Both the position numbers and the translations under genes were made by a program. 64,000 nt of DNA from Mycobacterium deserti (GTDB taxonomy: Bacteria; Actinomycetota; Actinomycetes; Mycobacteriales; Mycobacteriaceae), in contig NZ_JAODWD010000004.1 in NCBI RefSeq assembly GCF_025345615.1, forward strand, positions 434,001 through 498,000. The letters run 5' to 3'. The notes under the pieces are model-generated. The model did not search any database. It was not told the DNA's origin and saw only the letters and a list, made by a program, of their open reading frames with translations. Positions 46,278 through 54,243 of the stretch are shown piece after piece. Position 1 is the stretch's first letter, and each line of letters opens with the position of its first letter.

Positions 46278-48316
46278 TCCTCGGGGATTTCGCGCTCGAT
46301 CTCGTCGAGCCAGGTGCGGGCGGACATGTCCGACGGGGCCCGCCAATCACCGCGTGGTGAGAGCGATCCGCCATGCGAGACCTTCGGCCCGTTCGGCAAC
46401 GCCGACCGCTTGAACTGGCTGAACGAGTAGAACCGCTGGGCGAAGACCTGCAGCCAGTGCCGAATCTCTTTGAGGGAGTAGTGCGGTCGCTTGTCCTCGG
46501 GGATGCCGGAGGGCCAGTCGCCGCTTTCCGGATCGCTCCACGCGTGCCAGGCCAGGAAGGCCACCTTCGACGGGCGGAAGCCGAACCTCAGCACCTGGAA
46601 CAGCGAGAAGTCCTGTAGCACGTAGGGGCCGACTTTGCCCTCGCTGCTCTGGATCTCCTCATCCTCGCCCGCAGGCACGAGCTCGGGACTGATCTCGGTG
46701 TTCAGTACGTCCTGCAGCACCTCGTTGACGGTGTCGTCGAACTGTTTTGAGGAGATCACCCAGCGAATCAAGTGCTGTATCAGTGTCTTCGGGACACCAC
46801 CGTTGACGTTGTAGTGCGACATTTGATCGCCGACACCGTATGTCGACCAGCCGAGCGCCAACTCCGACAGGTCACCGGTGCCGAGCACAATGCCGCCGCG
46901 CTGGTTGGCGAGCCGGAACAGGTAGTCGGTGCGCAACCCGGCCTGCACGTTCTCGAAGGTGACGTCGTAGACCTTCTCGCCGCGGGAGAAGGGGTGGTCG
47001 ATCTCCTTGAGCATCAGCTCGGCGGTCGACTTGATGTCGATGGTCTCGAACGTCACCCCCAGCGCGTCGGCAAGCCGGGTCGCGTTGTTCCTGGTGCGGT
47101 CACCGGTCGCGAAGCCAGGCAGCGTGAACGCCAGAATGTCGCTGCGCGGTCGCCCTTCCCGGTCCATCGCCTGTGCGGCCACGATCAGCGCGTGGGTGGA
47201 GTCGAGGCCGCCCGACAGCCCGAGGACCAACTTCGGGTAGTCCAGCGCACGCATCCGCTGCTCGAGCCCGGAGACCTGGATTCGGTACGCCTCGTAGCAA
47301 TCCTGTTCCAACCGCTGCGGGTCCGATGGCACGAACGGAAACCGTTCCAGCTTGCGGCGCAGGCCGATATCGCCCGTCGGCGCATCGAGCCGGAACTCGA
47401 CGCGGCGGAACGAGTCCGCGCTGATGTCGTGATGCTTGCGGTTGTCGTCGAAGCTGCCCATCCGCAACCGCTCGTTGCGCAGCAATTCGACGTCGACGTC
47501 GGCGACAGACCGCCGCGGTCCCTTGGGGAACCGTTCCGACTGCGCCAGGCACTCGCCGTTCTCCCAGATCATCGTCTGGCCGTCCCAGGCCAGATCGGTT
47601 GTCGACTCACCCTCTCCGGCCGCGGCATACACGTAGGCGGCCAGGCAGCGCGCCGATGCCGAGCGCGCCAGCAGGCAGCGATCCTCGGACCGACCGATGG
47701 TGATCGGACTGCCCGACAGGTTCGCCAGAACCGTCGCCCCGGCCAGCGCCGCCTGCGCGCTGGGTGGGATCGGCACGAACATGTCCTCGCATACCTCGAC
47801 GTGCAGCACGAAGGTGGGCATGTCGGTCGCGGCGAACAGCAGGTCCGGGCCGAACGGCACATCGGCGTCACCCATCCGGATGACACCGCGCACGTCGTCG
47901 CCGCCGGCCATCTGCCGTTTCTCGTAGAACTCGCGGTAGGTCGGCAGGTAGGACTTGGGCACGACGCCGAGCACACGGCCGCGATGAATCACCACCGCGG
48001 TGTTGTAGATCCGGTTCTGGTAGCGCAGCGGCGCACCGATCACCAGCACGGGGATCAGGTCCGCGGACGCGACGACGACGTCGAGCACCGCGTCCTCAAC
48101 CGAGTCCAGCAGGGCGTCCTGAAGCAGGATGTCCTCGATGGAATATCCCGACAGCGTCAACTCGGGAAAGACGGCGAGCGCGACGCTGTCGTCATGGCAA
48201 TCGCGGGCCATCTGGAGTACCGACTCCGCGTTCGCGTGTGGATCGGCCAGCGTGGTCTTGTGGGTGCAGGCGGCCACGCGCACGAAGCCGTGGTTGTACG
48301 CCGAGTAGAAGTCCAT
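46274..48316 (-). CDS. nadE: glutamine-dependent NAD synthetase
   Basis: A 680-residue two-domain enzyme that amidates deamido-NAD to NAD with glutamine as nitrogen donor. The N-terminal nitrilase-type glutaminase has its triad at E52 (FPELTLSG), K121 (VPKSYLP) and C176 (EVCED), the same numbers as in M. tuberculosis NadE. The synthetase domain has the PP-loop SGGLDST and FETIDIKSTAELM. It catalyses the last step of NAD synthesis, following NadD. An AGGA RBS lies 5 nt before the ATG. Confidence 0.97.
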   Translation of the reverse strand: MDFYSAYNHGFVRVAACTHKTTLADPHANAESVLQMARDCHDDSVALAVFPELTLSGYSIEDILLQDALLDSVEDAVLDVVVASADLIPVLVIGAPLRYQNRIYNTAVVIHRGRVLGVVPKSYLPTYREFYEKRQMAGGDDVRGVIRMGDADVPFGPDLLFAATDMPTFVLHVEVCEDMFVPIPPSAQAALAGATVLANLSGSPITIGRSEDRCLLARSASARCLAAYVYAAAGEGESTTDLAWDGQTMIWENGECLAQSERFPKGPRRSVADVDVELLRNERLRMGSFDDNRKHHDISADSFRRVEFRLDAPTGDIGLRRKLERFPFVPSDPQRLEQDCYEAYRIQVSGLEQRMRALDYPKLVLGLSGGLDSTHALIVAAQAMDREGRPRSDILAFTLPGFATGDRTRNNATRLADALGVTFETIDIKSTAELMLKEIDHPFSRGEKVYDVTFENVQAGLRTDYLFRLANQRGGIVLGTGDLSELALGWSTYGVGDQMSHYNVNGGVPKTLIQHLIRWVISSKQFDDTVNEVLQDVLNTEISPELVPAGEDEEIQSSEGKVGPYVLQDFSLFQVLRFGFRPSKVAFLAWHAWSDPESGDWPSGIPEDKRPHYSLKEIRHWLQVFAQRFYSFSQFKRSALPNGPKVSHGGSLSPRGDWRAPSDMSARTWLDEIEREIPED

Positions 48317-48350
48317 CGATTCCTATTGTTGCCCGAAAACGTATCGGGGT

Positions 48351-48902
48351 ATGCAAGTCGCTATGAGTGACGTTGCCCTACTGGTCGTGGACATGCTGAA
48401 CACCTATAGACATGAGGACGCGGACAAGCTGGTCCCGCAGGTGAAGGAGATCATCGACCCGCTTTCCGGGCTGATCTCCACCGCGCGCGAACGCGACGAC
48501 GTCGACCTGGTCTACGTCAATGACAACTTTGGCGACTTCACCGCCGATTTCGACGACATCGTGCGCGCCGCCCTCGACGGCGAGCGACCCGACCTCGTCG
48601 AGCCGATCGCGCCAGACGAGGACTACTTCCGGGTACTCAAGGTGCGCCACAGCGCGTTCTACTCCAGCTCGCTGGATTACCTGCTCGGCCGGCTTGATGC
48701 CAAGCGACTGATCCTGACCGGGCAGGTCACCGAGCAGTGCATCCTCTACACCGCGCTCGACGCATATGTGCGCCACTTCGAGGTCGTCGTGCCATCCGAC
48801 GCCGTCGCCCACATCGATCCCGAACTCGGTGACGCCGCGTTGACGATGATGAACACGAACATGCATGCCGACGTCATGCCCGCCGCCAAGTGTCTGTCGT
48901 GA
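48351..48902 (+). CDS. isochorismatase-like cysteine hydrolase
   Basis: A 183-residue cysteine hydrolase of the isochorismatase/nicotinamidase superfamily. The triad reads D14 (LLVVDMLN), Lys in VLKVRHSAF and Cys in TGQVTEQCILYTALDAYVR (TEQCILYT). The DxH metal site of PncA-type nicotinamidases is replaced by YVNDNFGDF, so it is probably not a standard nicotinamidase. It is divergent from nadE and next to sir2, which hints at NAD-related chemistry; this is inference. ATG 48351 is used, with ATG 48363 as alternative. Confidence 0.83.
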   Translation: MQVAMSDVALLVVDMLNTYRHEDADKLVPQVKEIIDPLSGLISTARERDDVDLVYVNDNFGDFTADFDDIVRAALDGERPDLVEPIAPDEDYFRVLKVRHSAFYSSSLDYLLGRLDAKRLILTGQVTEQCILYTALDAYVRHFEVVVPSDAVAHIDPELGDAALTMMNTNMHADVMPAAKCLS

Positions 48903-48942
48903 GGCGCGCTGCAGTCGACCAGGAGCCCCCGGCCGCCTGAAC

Positions 48943-48948
48943 TACCCT
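48943..48948 (+). promoter_or_regulatory. leaderless promoter of sir2
   Basis: TACCCT is exactly 7 nt before GTG 48956, predicting a leaderless sir2 transcript separate from the hydrolase gene upstream. Confidence 0.6.
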
Positions 48949-48955
48949 CGAAGGT

Positions 48956-49792
48956 GTGGAGGCACCCGAACTCGTCGCGTTGTTGCGCGGCCGGCGCGTC
49001 GCGGTGCTGACCGGGGCGGGCATGTCCACCGACTCCGGCATTCCCGACTACCGCGGGCCCGATTCGCCGCCGAGCAACCCGATGACGATTCGGCAGTTCA
49101 CGTCCGACCGAGCGTTTCGCCAGCGGTATTGGGCGCGCAACCACGTCGGCTGGCGCCACATGGATCAGACGTTGCCGAACGCCGGGCACCGCGCGCTGGC
49201 CGCGCTCGAGCGCGCCGGCGTGGTGTCCGGACTCATCACTCAGAACGTCGACTTGCTGCACACCAAAGCCGGCAGCCGCTGCGTGATCGATCTGCACGGC
49301 ACCTACGCACGGGTGATTTGCCTGGCCTGCGGCCACACCATGGCGCGGTCGGATCTCGCCGACATGCTGGAGGCGGCCAACCCCGGCTTCGCTGAACGCG
49401 CCGCGGCCGTCGGCGGCATCGCGGTAGCGCCGGATGCCGACGCCGTCGTCGACGACACCGCCTCTTTCACCATCATCGACTGTCCGGTCTGCGGGGGCAT
49501 GCTCAAACCCGACATCGTCTACTTCGGCGAGAGTGTGCCCAAGGAGCGAGTCGAGCGGGCGTACGAACTGGTCGAGCGGGCCGATGCGCTACTGGTGGCC
49601 GGCTCGTCGCTGACGGTGTTCTCGGGCTACCGGTTCGTGCGCCACGCCGCCGCGGCGGGCATGCCAATCGCGATCGTCAACCGCGGGCCCACCCGCGGCG
49701 ACGACCTCGCATGGGTCAAGATCGACAGCGGGTGCTCGCCGATGCTGGCGCTGCTGGCCGACGAACTGCCCGCCGTCGCGAGAACGGCCTAG
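48956..49792 (+). CDS. Sir2-family NAD-dependent protein deacylase
   Basis: A 278-residue sirtuin. NAD-binding motifs are LTGAGMSTDSGIPDYRG (18-34) and TQNVDLLH (95-102); the catalytic His is H114 (LHGTYARV). The zinc cysteines are C122/C125 and C176/C179, separated by an unusually long insert of about 50 residues. It removes acyl groups from lysine using NAD and releases nicotinamide. In zinc-binding layout it resembles class II-like bacterial sirtuins more than CobB-type ones. It is followed with no gap by an unknown gene. Confidence 0.9.
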   Translation: MEAPELVALLRGRRVAVLTGAGMSTDSGIPDYRGPDSPPSNPMTIRQFTSDRAFRQRYWARNHVGWRHMDQTLPNAGHRALAALERAGVVSGLITQNVDLLHTKAGSRCVIDLHGTYARVICLACGHTMARSDLADMLEAANPGFAERAAAVGGIAVAPDADAVVDDTASFTIIDCPVCGGMLKPDIVYFGESVPKERVERAYELVERADALLVAGSSLTVFSGYRFVRHAAAAGMPIAIVNRGPTRGDDLAWVKIDSGCSPMLALLADELPAVARTA

Positions 49793-50455
49793 ATGCCCGA
49801 CGACGCGTCCTGGCTTCGGGATCTGCTCGAACGCAGGCGGCCAGATCCCGGACCCGTCTCGGGGAGATGGGCGCTCGGCGTCGGCGACATGATCGCCGAC
49901 CACTCCCTGACGCCGGACAAGCTGAGCGGACTGCTCCGCATGCTCAACCACTTCGGTGGCGTCGCGATCAGTGAGGACGGCGTCGAATTCGACGGAGACG
50001 AGGTCCGCTGGGCCGACGTCGAGGAGATCCGCACCCGAAGCCTGATCGAATACCTGTTCACCGGCGGCGTGGACAAGCAGATCGATAAGCTGCCGCTGCC
50101 GTGGTTCCCGTTCCGCCGCAAGGTGCTTGGAGCAGTGTCGCGCGCGGCGTTGACGCTGCTGCTAGCCGCCGCCAAACAACAGCTCGAAGGTGGTGCGCTC
50201 GAAATCCGGATACCCGCGGAGGTCCGCTACGACGGGCTGCTCTTCGACCGCGAACTCGCTCCGGGGATGCTCGCGGCGGTGGTACTCGCCGATCCGGCCG
50301 TTCGTCAGTGTCTCGAGTCCACCGCGCGGGCGCACGGCGTCGCGGTCAACCCGGCGGCAGACGACGTGATGGCCGACGCCGACGAGCGCGCCGAGCAGAT
50401 CAAGTCCATGCTCTCGGCGATTTCGGCGCGCATACATTCGCCTGGCGACGGTTGA
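49793..50455 (+). CDS. uncharacterised protein downstream of sir2
   Basis: A 220-residue protein whose ATG comes directly after the sir2 TAG (TAGATG), so it is very probably cotranslated with it. I do not recognise a family. The first 120 residues are mixed alpha/beta with many Asp/Glu (ISEDGVEFDGDEVRWADVEEI looks like a small beta domain, e.g. VEFDGDEVRW), followed by an amphipathic helix VSRAALTLLLAAAKQQL. No signal peptide or clear membrane span is seen. The C-terminal ADERAEQIKSMLSAISARI is a probable helix. Confidence 0.7.
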   Translation: MPDDASWLRDLLERRRPDPGPVSGRWALGVGDMIADHSLTPDKLSGLLRMLNHFGGVAISEDGVEFDGDEVRWADVEEIRTRSLIEYLFTGGVDKQIDKLPLPWFPFRRKVLGAVSRAALTLLLAAAKQQLEGGALEIRIPAEVRYDGLLFDRELAPGMLAAVVLADPAVRQCLESTARAHGVAVNPAADDVMADADERAEQIKSMLSAISARIHSPGDG

Positions 50456-50471
50456 CGCGCCGAGATCGCGG

Positions 50472-51572
50472 TCAGACGGCGACCAGGTCGTCGGCATGCA
50501 CGGCGGGCCTGCGCATCTCGGCGGGCAGATCGGTCGTCGACCGGCCCAACATCGTGGCCAGTTCGGAGTGGTCGTAGGCGACCACGCCACGCGCCACCAT
50601 CGTCGCGTCTTGCGAGCGCAACTCGACGACGTCGCCGCCGTAGAAACGGCCCGACAACGCCGTGATGCCTGCGGGCAGCAGCGAGCGTCGTTGCCGCACA
50701 ACGGCTCTGACGGCACCATCGTCGAGCGTCAGCGCGCCTGACGCCTCCGCGGCGTAGCGCACCCAGAACCTGCGCGCCGACATCCGTTCAGGCCGCGGCG
50801 CGAACACGGTGCCCACCGACGCGTCGGCCAGCGCCGTCGAGGCGTCCGACGCGGCAGCCAACAGGACCGGTACCCCGGCGTCGGCGGCCAGCAGTGCCGA
50901 CGACAGCTTCGAGGCCATTCCGCCGGTGCCCAGATGGCTGCCCCGTCCGGCGACCACACCGTCGAGGTCGTCCGGTCTGGCAACTTCGGTGATGAAGCGC
51001 GCGTTGCCTTTTCGCGGGTCCGAGTCGTACAGGCCGTCGACGTCGGAAAGCAGCACCAGCGCGTCGGCGCCGATGAGATGGGCCACCAGCGCCGAGAGCC
51101 GGTCGTTGTCGCCGAACCGGATCTCGTTGGTGGCGACGGTGTCGTTCTCGTTGACGATCGCGACCGCGTGCAGCGCGCGCAGCCGGTCCAGTGTGCGCTG
51201 AGCGTTGGTGTGCTGCACCCGCATCGAGATGTCGTGCGCGGTCAGCAGCACCTGGCCGACCGTGCGACCGTACCGGGCGAACGCGTTGTTCCACGCATTG
51301 ATCAGCGCGACCTGCCCGACGCTGGCCGCGGCCTGTTTGGTCGCCAGGTCGGCGGGTCGTTTGGTCAGGCGCAGCGGCTCGATGCCCGCGGCGATCGCGC
51401 CCGACGACACGATCACCACGTCCGAGCCGGCCTTCATCCGGCCCTCGATCGCTTCGACCAATGTGGCCAGCCGGCTCGCGTCGAACACCCCCGACGGGGT
51501 GGTCAAAGCGGTGGTGCCGATCTTGACGACGACGCTGCGCGCGGAGCGGATCGCCTCGCGGTTCGCGCTCAC
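50472..51572 (-). CDS. proB: glutamate 5-kinase
   Basis: A 366-residue kinase making gamma-glutamyl phosphate, the first and feedback-inhibited step of proline synthesis. The amino acid kinase domain shows VVVKIGTTALT (14-24), VIVSSGAIAAG, NENDTVATNEIRFGDND and GTGGMASKL; a C-terminal PUA domain (about 280-360) contains LPAGITALSGRFYGGDVVEL. GTG 51572 overlaps the obg stop as GTGA. It is the last gene of rplU-rpmA-obg-proB. Confidence 0.96.
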   Translation of the reverse strand: MSANREAIRSARSVVVKIGTTALTTPSGVFDASRLATLVEAIEGRMKAGSDVVIVSSGAIAAGIEPLRLTKRPADLATKQAAASVGQVALINAWNNAFARYGRTVGQVLLTAHDISMRVQHTNAQRTLDRLRALHAVAIVNENDTVATNEIRFGDNDRLSALVAHLIGADALVLLSDVDGLYDSDPRKGNARFITEVARPDDLDGVVAGRGSHLGTGGMASKLSSALLAADAGVPVLLAAASDASTALADASVGTVFAPRPERMSARRFWVRYAAEASGALTLDDGAVRAVVRQRRSLLPAGITALSGRFYGGDVVELRSQDATMVARGVVAYDHSELATMLGRSTTDLPAEMRRPAVHADDLVAV

Positions 51573-53017
51573 GACTCGTGCGCTCCGGGACGCCTGCGTT
51601 CGCGGCGTGCGGCCTTGCGCTCGGCGGCGCCCACCCGATCCGTCTGCTCCAGGCGCGCGTCGGTGCCGCGGCCCGACAGCGGGACGTCCACCCCGGCCGG
51701 CGTCTGCGGTTCCCAGTCGAAGGTCACGTCGCCGATGGTGACTTCGCAGCCAGGCCGAGCGCCGAGTCGCAGCAGTTCGTCTTCGACACCGAGCCGCGCG
51801 AGCCGGTCACCGAGATAGCCGACGGCCTCGTCGTTGTCGAAGTTCGTCTGGCTGACCCAGCGTTCCGGGCGGATACCGCGGACGATGAACCCGCCTTGGC
51901 CGTCAGGTTCGACCGAGTAACCGCTCTCGTCGACCGGCACCGGCCGGATGACTGGCCGCCGTGGAACGAGCGCCGGCTGAGCCTCGCGGTACGCGGCGAC
52001 CATGTCCCACAGCGCGAACGTCAGCGGCCGCAACCCCTCTCGGCTGACCGTCGACACCTCGAAGACCGGCCAGCCGAAGCGGGTGCCGACTTCCTCGCGA
52101 ACGAAGTCGGCCAACTCGCGTGCCTCGGGCACGTCGATCTTGTTGAGCACCACCGCTCGTGGTCGTTCGGCGAGGTCACCTAGAGTCGTGTCGCCTTGCA
52201 ACGTCGGCGTGTATGCGGCCAGTTCGGCTTCCAAAGCCTCGATGTCGGACACCGGGTCGCGGTCGGGTTCCAGCGTCGCGCAGTCGACGACGTGCACCAG
52301 CACCGCGCATCTTTCGATATGCCGCAGGAATTCGAGCCCGAGTCCGCGGCCCTCCGATGCGCCCGGGATCAGCCCGGGCACGTCGGCGACGGTGAACGTG
52401 TGCTCCCCCGCCGACACCACTCCGAGGTTGGGCGCGAGCGTGGTGAACGGGTAGTCGGCGATCTTGGGTTTGGCGGCCGAGATGGCCGATACCAACGAGG
52501 ACTTGCCTGCCGACGGGAAACCGACCAACCCGATATCGGCGACGGTCTTGAGTTCCAGGGTGAGATCGCGCGCCTGCCCCTTCTCGCCGAGCAGCGCGAA
52601 GCCCGGCGCCTTGCGCGCACGTGATGCGAGCGCCGCATTGCCCAGTCCGCCGCGACCGCCCGCCGCGGCCTCGAAGCGGGTGCCGGCGCCGACCAGGTCG
52701 GCGAGCAGTCGACCGCTCTCGTCGAGCACAACCGTGCCGTCGGGCACCTTGACCTCGAGGTCGGCGCCCGCGGCGCCGTCGCGGTTGCTGCCAGCGCCCT
52801 GCTTGCCGGACGGCGCGACGACATGCGGGTGGAAGTGGAAGTCGAGAAGGGTGTGCACCTGCGGGTCGACGACGAGCACGATGCTGCCGCCCCGGCCGCC
52901 GTTTCCGCCGTCGGGGCCGCCGAGGGGTTTGAACTTCTCGCGGTGGACCGAGGCGCAGCCGTTACCGCCGTTACCGGCTCGCGCGTGGATCACGACGCGG
53001 TCGATGAAGCGCGGCAT
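51569..53017 (-). CDS. obg: GTPase Obg (CgtA)
   Basis: A 482-residue essential GTPase for late 50S assembly and stress control. The Gly-rich Obg fold covers about 1-158 (HARAGNGGNGCASVHREKF, GGPDGGNGGRGG); the G domain has GFPSAGKSSLV (G1), DVPGLI (G3) and NKID (G4). A C-terminal OCT domain covers about 355-430, and a charged tail rich in Arg and Glu follows. It lies 75 nt after rpmA in the usual rplU-rpmA-obg order. Confidence 0.97.
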   Translation of the reverse strand: MPRFIDRVVIHARAGNGGNGCASVHREKFKPLGGPDGGNGGRGGSIVLVVDPQVHTLLDFHFHPHVVAPSGKQGAGSNRDGAAGADLEVKVPDGTVVLDESGRLLADLVGAGTRFEAAAGGRGGLGNAALASRARKAPGFALLGEKGQARDLTLELKTVADIGLVGFPSAGKSSLVSAISAAKPKIADYPFTTLAPNLGVVSAGEHTFTVADVPGLIPGASEGRGLGLEFLRHIERCAVLVHVVDCATLEPDRDPVSDIEALEAELAAYTPTLQGDTTLGDLAERPRAVVLNKIDVPEARELADFVREEVGTRFGWPVFEVSTVSREGLRPLTFALWDMVAAYREAQPALVPRRPVIRPVPVDESGYSVEPDGQGGFIVRGIRPERWVSQTNFDNDEAVGYLGDRLARLGVEDELLRLGARPGCEVTIGDVTFDWEPQTPAGVDVPLSGRGTDARLEQTDRVGAAERKAARRERRRPGAHES

Positions 53018-53092
53018 TGCGATGAACCTCCGAATGTAACGTCGTGGCGGGAAGAGGCTTGCGATCCCGCCGTGTCGTTACAGTCGCGAAGC

Positions 53093-53359
53093 CTAGGCCT
53101 GAGGAACGGACGGTCGCACGACGTTGACCGTCTTGCGACCACGCTTGCTGCCGAACTCGACCGCACCCGGAGCGGTGGCGAACAGCGTGTCGTCGCCGCC
53201 GCGCCCCACGTTGACGCCGGGATGGAAGTGCGTGCCGCGCTGGCGGACGAGGATCTCGCCGGCCTTGACGATCTGGCCGCCGAACCGCTTGACGCCCAGC
53301 CGCTGGGCGGCGGAGTCGCGACCGTTGCGTGAGCTGGAAGCGCCCTTCTTGTGTGCCAT
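53093..53359 (-). CDS. rpmA: 50S ribosomal protein L27
   Basis: An 88-residue protein starting MAHKKGASSSRNGRDS and containing RLGVKRFGGQ and GEILVRQRGTHFHPG, the diagnostic L27 segments. L27 reaches the peptidyl-transferase centre with its N terminus. No Firmicutes-type N-terminal extension is present. It is 12 nt after rplU. Confidence 0.98.
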   Translation of the reverse strand: MAHKKGASSSRNGRDSAAQRLGVKRFGGQIVKAGEILVRQRGTHFHPGVNVGRGGDDTLFATAPGAVEFGSKRGRKTVNVVRPSVPQA

Positions 53360-53371
53360 CTGAACGCCTTC

Positions 53372-53683
53372 CTACTTGATTCCGGTGACCTTGAGGACCG
53401 TCAGCTGCTGACGATGGCCCTGCCGCTTGTGGTAGCCGGTCTTGTTCTTGAACTTGTGGATCCGGATCTTGGGGCCCTTGGTGTGCTCGAGCACCTCACC
53501 GGTGACGGCGACCTTCTCCAGCGACTTGGCGTCGCTGGTGACCTTCGAGCCGTCGACGACGAGGGCGACGGGAAGCGACACGGCCGCACCCGGCTCCGAG
53601 TCGAGCTTCTCCACCTTGACCACGTCTCCGACGGCGACTTTGTACTGCTTGCCGCCGGTCTTGACGATTGCGTACGTCGCCAT
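53372..53683 (-). CDS. rplU: 50S ribosomal protein L21
   Basis: A 103-residue L21: ATYAIVKTGGKQYKVAVGDV at the start and FKNKTGYHKRQGHRQ near the end are the family signatures. It binds 23S rRNA domain VI with L20. First gene of the rplU-rpmA-obg-proB operon. Confidence 0.98.
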   Translation of the reverse strand: MATYAIVKTGGKQYKVAVGDVVKVEKLDSEPGAAVSLPVALVVDGSKVTSDAKSLEKVAVTGEVLEHTKGPKIRIHKFKNKTGYHKRQGHRQQLTVLKVTGIK

Positions 53684-53783
53684 CGTGCTGCCACTCCTAC
53701 GTCGTTCACTGGGCGCGCGCTATTTGCCGCTGCGCTGGTCTGGGTTTCGACTGTCGCCGGCCATGCCTGGCGACAACTGGTCA

Positions 53784-53813
53784 AGGGTACGTGACCAGCG
53801 GGTTGAGGGTCAA
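53784..53813 (-). promoter_or_regulatory. promoter of the rplU-rpmA-obg-proB operon
   Basis: On the minus strand TTGACC (53813-53808), an 18-nt spacer and TACCCT (53789-53784) form a good housekeeping promoter. The start would be near 53776, giving a leader of about 93 nt before rplU. Confidence 0.6.
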
Positions 53814-53824
53814 ATCACCGCAGG

Positions 53825-54241
53825 TCACGGCTCGTGGACGGTGCGCTTGGCCGGGTACCACTGCTCACCGGCGGGTTCTCCGGCCAGATTCCAGCTCCAC
53901 GACACCTTCGGGGTGATACGGCTGTACAGGCCGGGGCCCATCAGTCCGGTGCGCTCGACCGGCGGGTCCGCGTCTCCGTACACGCGCATCGACCGCGCGA
54001 CGAACGGGTCGACCGACAGTAGGTCGTCGACGACCAGCGACACCTTGGTGCGCCCCGCCCCGATGTTGCGGAATTTGCGGGTGGTCAGCACCGCGGCACC
54101 GACGCCGCCGATCCAGATGTGGTCGTCAGAGACTTCGAATGCCACTGGCACGACGTCGGGCTGACCATCGGCATTGACCGTGGCCAAGCGCGCAATCGGC
54201 TGTGACCGCAGGAAGGCGACTTCCTCGTCACTGAACGCCAC
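53825..54241 (-). CDS. PPOX-class (F420-dependent-like) oxidoreductase
   Basis: A 138-residue split-barrel protein of the pyridoxamine 5'-phosphate oxidase superfamily: SQPIARLATVNADGQPDVVPVAF at the start (ARLATVNADGQPDVVP) and MRVYGDADP later. Actinobacterial members of this size often bind F420 or FMN, and some reduce unsaturated substrates. The GTG start lies 2 nt after the rne stop, so it is probably in the rne transcript. The substrate is unknown. Confidence 0.8.
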   Translation of the reverse strand: MAFSDEEVAFLRSQPIARLATVNADGQPDVVPVAFEVSDDHIWIGGVGAAVLTTRKFRNIGAGRTKVSLVVDDLLSVDPFVARSMRVYGDADPPVERTGLMGPGLYSRITPKVSWSWNLAGEPAGEQWYPAKRTVHEP

Positions 54242-54243
54242 GA

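Noticed and set aside
48351..48902. Nicotinamidase (PncA) call for the cysteine hydrolase
   Set aside because: The metal-binding DxH and following His residues of PncA are absent; only the shared Asp-Lys-Cys triad is seen.
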